Origin: an uncultured bacterium | Lineage (GTDB): Bacteria > Actinomycetota > Coriobacteriia > Coriobacteriales > Coriobacteriaceae | Direction: 5' to 3' | Assembly: GCA_905214905.1 (NCBI GenBank) | Contig: CAJMNK010000016.1 | Span: 1-33,464 of the forward strand | Length of the DNA stretch: 33,464 bases | Shown here: one piece after another, positions 31,414 through 33,464 of the stretch | How positions within the stretch are numbered: position 1 is the stretch's first letter | How the letters are laid out: the number at the start of each line of letters is the position of its first letter | The notes under the pieces: generated by a model | Database searches by the model: none | Told to the model about the DNA's origin: nothing | The model's input: the letters and a program-made list of their open reading frames with translations, nothing else | Program-made: the position numbers and the translations under genes

Positions 31414-32271
31414 TTACTCTGCCTTGCCCACAGAGTTGAGGTTGGTCATGCGGATCTTAACCAGCTCGGTGATCTCACGCATGCCCTCCTTGGCCGGCTT
31501 CTTGGGATCGAAGCAGGCGGGGTTCTCGGCCATGTAGGCCATGAAGCCCTTGGTGTAGGCCTGACGCAGCTCGGTGGCGTAGTTAACCTTGCAGATGCCG
31601 TTCTTCACGGCCTCGGCGACCTGCTCATCGGGCACACCGGAGGTGCCGTGCAGAACCAGCGGCACGTCGACGGCGTCGCGGATGGCCTTGACCACGGACT
31701 GCTCGATGTGCGGATCGCTCGTGTACACACCATGGCTGGTGCCAACGCCAATGGCCAGCGAGGTGCAGCCGGTACGCTCGACGAACTCCTTGGCCTCGGC
31801 AGGATCGGTGTAGGGGCTCTCGCCCTCAACCGCGGGACCGTCGTCCTCCTTGCCGCCAACCTTGCCAAGCTCAGCCTCGACGGGCACGCCCATGGCGCGG
31901 CCAGCGTCGGCAACCGACTTGGTCAGGGCGATGTTGTCCTCGAAGGACTCGTGCGAGCCGTCGATCATGACAGAAGTGTAGCCAGTGCGGAAAGCCTGCA
32001 TGCAGCGGTCATAGCCATCGCCGTGATCGAGGTGCAGAGCGACGGGCACGGAAGCGCGCTCGGCGGCAGCCTTGACCATGCCGTAGAAGTAATCCAGACC
32101 AGCGGTCTTGATGGTGCCCGGGGTGGTCTGCATGATGACGGGGGACTTGGTCTCCTCGGCAGCAGCCAGAACGGCCATAACAAACTCGAGGTTCTCGACG
32201 TTGAACGCGCCGACGGCGTAGTGGCCGGCCTGAGCGTCCTTGAGCATCTTTTCGGTGGTAACAAGTGCCAT
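31414..32271 (-). CDS. Class II fructose/tagatose-bisphosphate aldolase family protein
   Basis: Protein of 285 aa, zinc-dependent aldolase of the FbaA/GatY/KbaY group, cleaving a ketose-1,6-bisphosphate to dihydroxyacetone phosphate and glyceraldehyde-3-phosphate. Motifs: GAFNVENLE (21-29), HLDHGD with H80 and H83 (zinc), VMIDGSHE, VEAELGKVGGKEDD, GVGTSHGVY and LHGTSGVP. The length and the VGGKEDD block fit the GatY/KbaY-like subgroup as well as Gram-positive fructose-bisphosphate aldolase. Start 32271 is chosen for GAGGAG nine bases upstream; the frame to 32421 is unsupported. Divergent from a DeoR regulator that may control it. If it is the only aldolase it would be the glycolytic enzyme. 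Confidence 0.92.
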   Translation of the reverse strand: MALVTTEKMLKDAQAGHYAVGAFNVENLEFVMAVLAAAEETKSPVIMQTTPGTIKTAGLDYFYGMVKAAAERASVPVALHLDHGDGYDRCMQAFRTGYTSVMIDGSHESFEDNIALTKSVADAGRAMGVPVEAELGKVGGKEDDGPAVEGESPYTDPAEAKEFVERTGCTSLAIGVGTSHGVYTSDPHIEQSVVKAIRDAVDVPLVLHGTSGVPDEQVAEAVKNGICKVNYATELRQAYTKGFMAYMAENPACFDPKKPAKEGMREITELVKIRMTNLNSVGKAE

Positions 32272-32477
32272 GAGCGTTTGCTCCTCTCCCTCGCCCGCAT
32301 CTGGACATCGGGCGTAGTTGTTCACAAGGCGTTTTACCTTGCGTTTTACTGCGCTCATTGTATGAAAATCAGTGGCTTTGCACGTGCGAGATATTGAGCC
32401 CATGCAGGTCAATACAGTCATTTTTGAAAAGTAAACGGAAGGAATTGGAGCCGAGTGGGCGTGTTCGATATTGAGTT

Positions 32478-32506
32478 TTGAGCCTTGAGCGTCTTTCTTT
32501 TATAGA
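32478..32506 (+). promoter_or_regulatory. Promoter of the DeoR regulator gene
   Basis: TTGAGC (32478-32483), 17-base spacer, TATAGA (32501-32506), within the divergent gap 32272-32605. Confidence 0.6.
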
Positions 32507-32549
32507 AAAGATAAGTAATCGAAAGGCGTTTTCTTACTTAAAAAGAAAA
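32497..32549. promoter_or_regulatory. Two TTTCTT/AAGAAA-type dyads, candidate DeoR operators
   Basis: CTTTT-ATAG-AAAAG (32497-32510) overlaps the -10 element, and TTTTCTT-ACTTAAA-AAGAAAA (32529-32549) lies downstream. Centres are about 35 bases apart. DeoR factors often bind repeated A/T-rich sites and autoregulate. The sites are much more A/T-rich than the surroundings. Confidence 0.5.
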
Positions 32550-32605
32550 TGAACGAAAATAGATTCAACACAATTCCTGCAAATTAATGTAAGAATGGAA
32601 CGGCT

Positions 32606-33409
32606 ATGACCCACGCAACAACCCGAGCCTTCGCCGACGAACGCCGCGCCGCCATCATGGAGATGCTCGAGCATAACGCCTCGGTGCAGGTGGCAGAAAT
32701 CGCCCAGACCTTTGGCGTTTCCTCCGTTACCGCCCGCGCCGACCTGGACGCGCTCGCCGAAGCAGGCAAGCTACGCCGCACGCATGGCGGCGCCGTATCG
32801 CTCCACAAACGCCTAACCGTCTCCACGCAGGATCGCCGCATCAACGTCAATGTTGCCGCCAAGCAGGCCATCGCGCAAAGCGCCATCGGGCTCGTCAATG
32901 ACGGCGACACTCTGCTCGTCGACTCGGGCACCACAGCGCTCGAGTTCGTCCGGCTCCTCGACCAGCGCGATGGCATCACCGTCATCACGGCCGACATTAC
33001 CATTGCCGATTACATCGACGAGAGCATGCCCTTAGTCGATGTCGTCATGCCGGGCGGGGCGCTGCGCAAAGGCCATCGTTATCTGTACGGACCGCTCACT
33101 ATGCAGGCGCTCCAAATGGTCCACGCCGATCTTGCCGTCATGTGCCCTGGAGCTTTTGTTCCCGGCTGCGGCTTTACGACCGACTTTCCGCAGATGGCCG
33201 AGACCAAAGCGGCTATGGTCGGTGCCGCCCGTCAAAGCGTCGCCCTTATGGACGCCAGCAAGGTTAACGGACGCGGCATGTACCGCTTTGCCGAGCTGAC
33301 CGATGTCGACACCATCGTGATGGACCGTGATCCCGATGGCGCCGTCGCCACCTCAATCGCCGAGACCGCCGACGACGCCCGCCCAAATCTCGTCATCGCC
33401 GGCGCTTAA
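32606..33409 (+). CDS. DeoR/GlpR-family transcriptional regulator
   Basis: Protein of 267 aa. N-terminal DeoR helix-turn-helix (about 11-66: RRAAIMEMLEHNASV, SSVTARADLDALAEAGKLRRTHGGA). C-terminal DeoRC sensor domain of the ISOCOT fold (about 80-240), with VDSGTTALE, VITADITIA and VMPGGALR, which binds a phosphorylated sugar. Likely represses the divergent aldolase gene and itself. The ribosome site before ATG 32606 is weak (GGAACGG). The stop codon TAA (33407-33409) is at the junction with the inverted IS end, so the original 3' context may be lost. Confidence 0.92.
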   Translation: MTHATTRAFADERRAAIMEMLEHNASVQVAEIAQTFGVSSVTARADLDALAEAGKLRRTHGGAVSLHKRLTVSTQDRRINVNVAAKQAIAQSAIGLVNDGDTLLVDSGTTALEFVRLLDQRDGITVITADITIADYIDESMPLVDVVMPGGALRKGHRYLYGPLTMQALQMVHADLAVMCPGAFVPGCGFTTDFPQMAETKAAMVGAARQSVALMDASKVNGRGMYRFAELTDVDTIVMDRDPDGAVATSIAETADDARPNLVIAGA

Positions 33410-33464
33410 ATCAGAACCACCCTTAAAAAGGGTGGTTTGCTCTTAGGGTATAACCCACGGGCCC
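33408..33464 (-). mobile_element. Right end of a second IS200-type element, inverted, cut by the window edge
   Basis: On the minus strand, GGGTTATACCCTAAGAGC (33456-33439) followed by a hairpin ACCACCCTT / AAGGGTGGT (33416-33436) and a TGATTT end (33413-33408), matching 532-580. The hairpin arms differ from copy 1 (ACCACCCC) but stay paired. The transposase would lie beyond the window on the minus strand. The hairpin may also end deoR transcription. Confidence 0.75.

Noticed and set aside
1..33464. tRNA or rRNA genes
   Set aside because: No cloverleaf with a T-loop consensus or CCA end and no rRNA-like block was noticed on either strand by eye; this is not a computed scan.
1..33464. Prophage or integrative element
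   Set aside because: No integrase, phage structural or conjugation genes are present; the IS ends alone do not define a larger mobile unit.

Overview
The window looks like a chromosomal segment of a high-GC Gram-positive gut anaerobe of the Coriobacteriia, most likely Collinsella or a close relative. The evidence is the GC-rich third codon positions, strong GGAGG-type ribosome sites, membrane-embedded LuxR regulators, an agmatine/putrescine gene set, and many copies of short palindromic intergenic repeats. This assignment is an inference from style and gene content; no rRNA or marker gene is present.

Layout. At 1-580 lies the 3' part of an IS200-type element, and at 33408-33464 the matching right end of a second copy in the opposite orientation, so the region is bracketed by inverted IS copies. 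897-1517 is a helix-turn-helix protein fused to a desulfoferrodoxin-like domain. 1632-8543 is a carbohydrate block: RpiR regulator, large glycoside hydrolase, divergent AraC regulator, 6-phospho-beta-glucosidase and a stand-alone glucose-type PTS IIA. 8779-13546 is mixed: lipoprotein, GNAT acetyltransferase, AAA/DUF4143 ATPase with a 23-bp tandem repeat upstream, and a MATE exporter. 13643-24415 is an amidohydrolase and agmatine region. A putrescine carbamoyltransferase, an APC permease and an agmatine deiminase are ordered as in the enterococcal agu operon, with a divergent AguR-like membrane LuxR regulator. A paralogous permease and a paralogous membrane LuxR regulator lie beside it with an amidohydrolase. 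24871-27850 is a Bce-type ABC transporter. 27999-28985 is a Nudix-Vsr fusion. 29238-33409 holds a small ORF, an AraC regulator, a HAD phosphatase, a class II aldolase and a divergent DeoR regulator.

How the genes work together. Agmatine would be imported in exchange for putrescine, deiminated to N-carbamoylputrescine and split to putrescine and carbamoyl phosphate. The ATP-forming carbamate kinase is not in the window. The paralogous regulator and permease pairs suggest duplication of a sensing and transport module. The sugar block suggests uptake and phosphorylation by PTS, with hydrolysis of phospho-beta-glucosides and of an unidentified glycan.

The least ordinary content is intergenic. 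At least five families of structured repeats occur. Several copies begin at, overlap or lie within a few bases of a stop codon. Two families show paired changes that keep long stems intact while loop sequence stays constant, which argues for selected RNA (or single-stranded DNA) structures rather than decay products.
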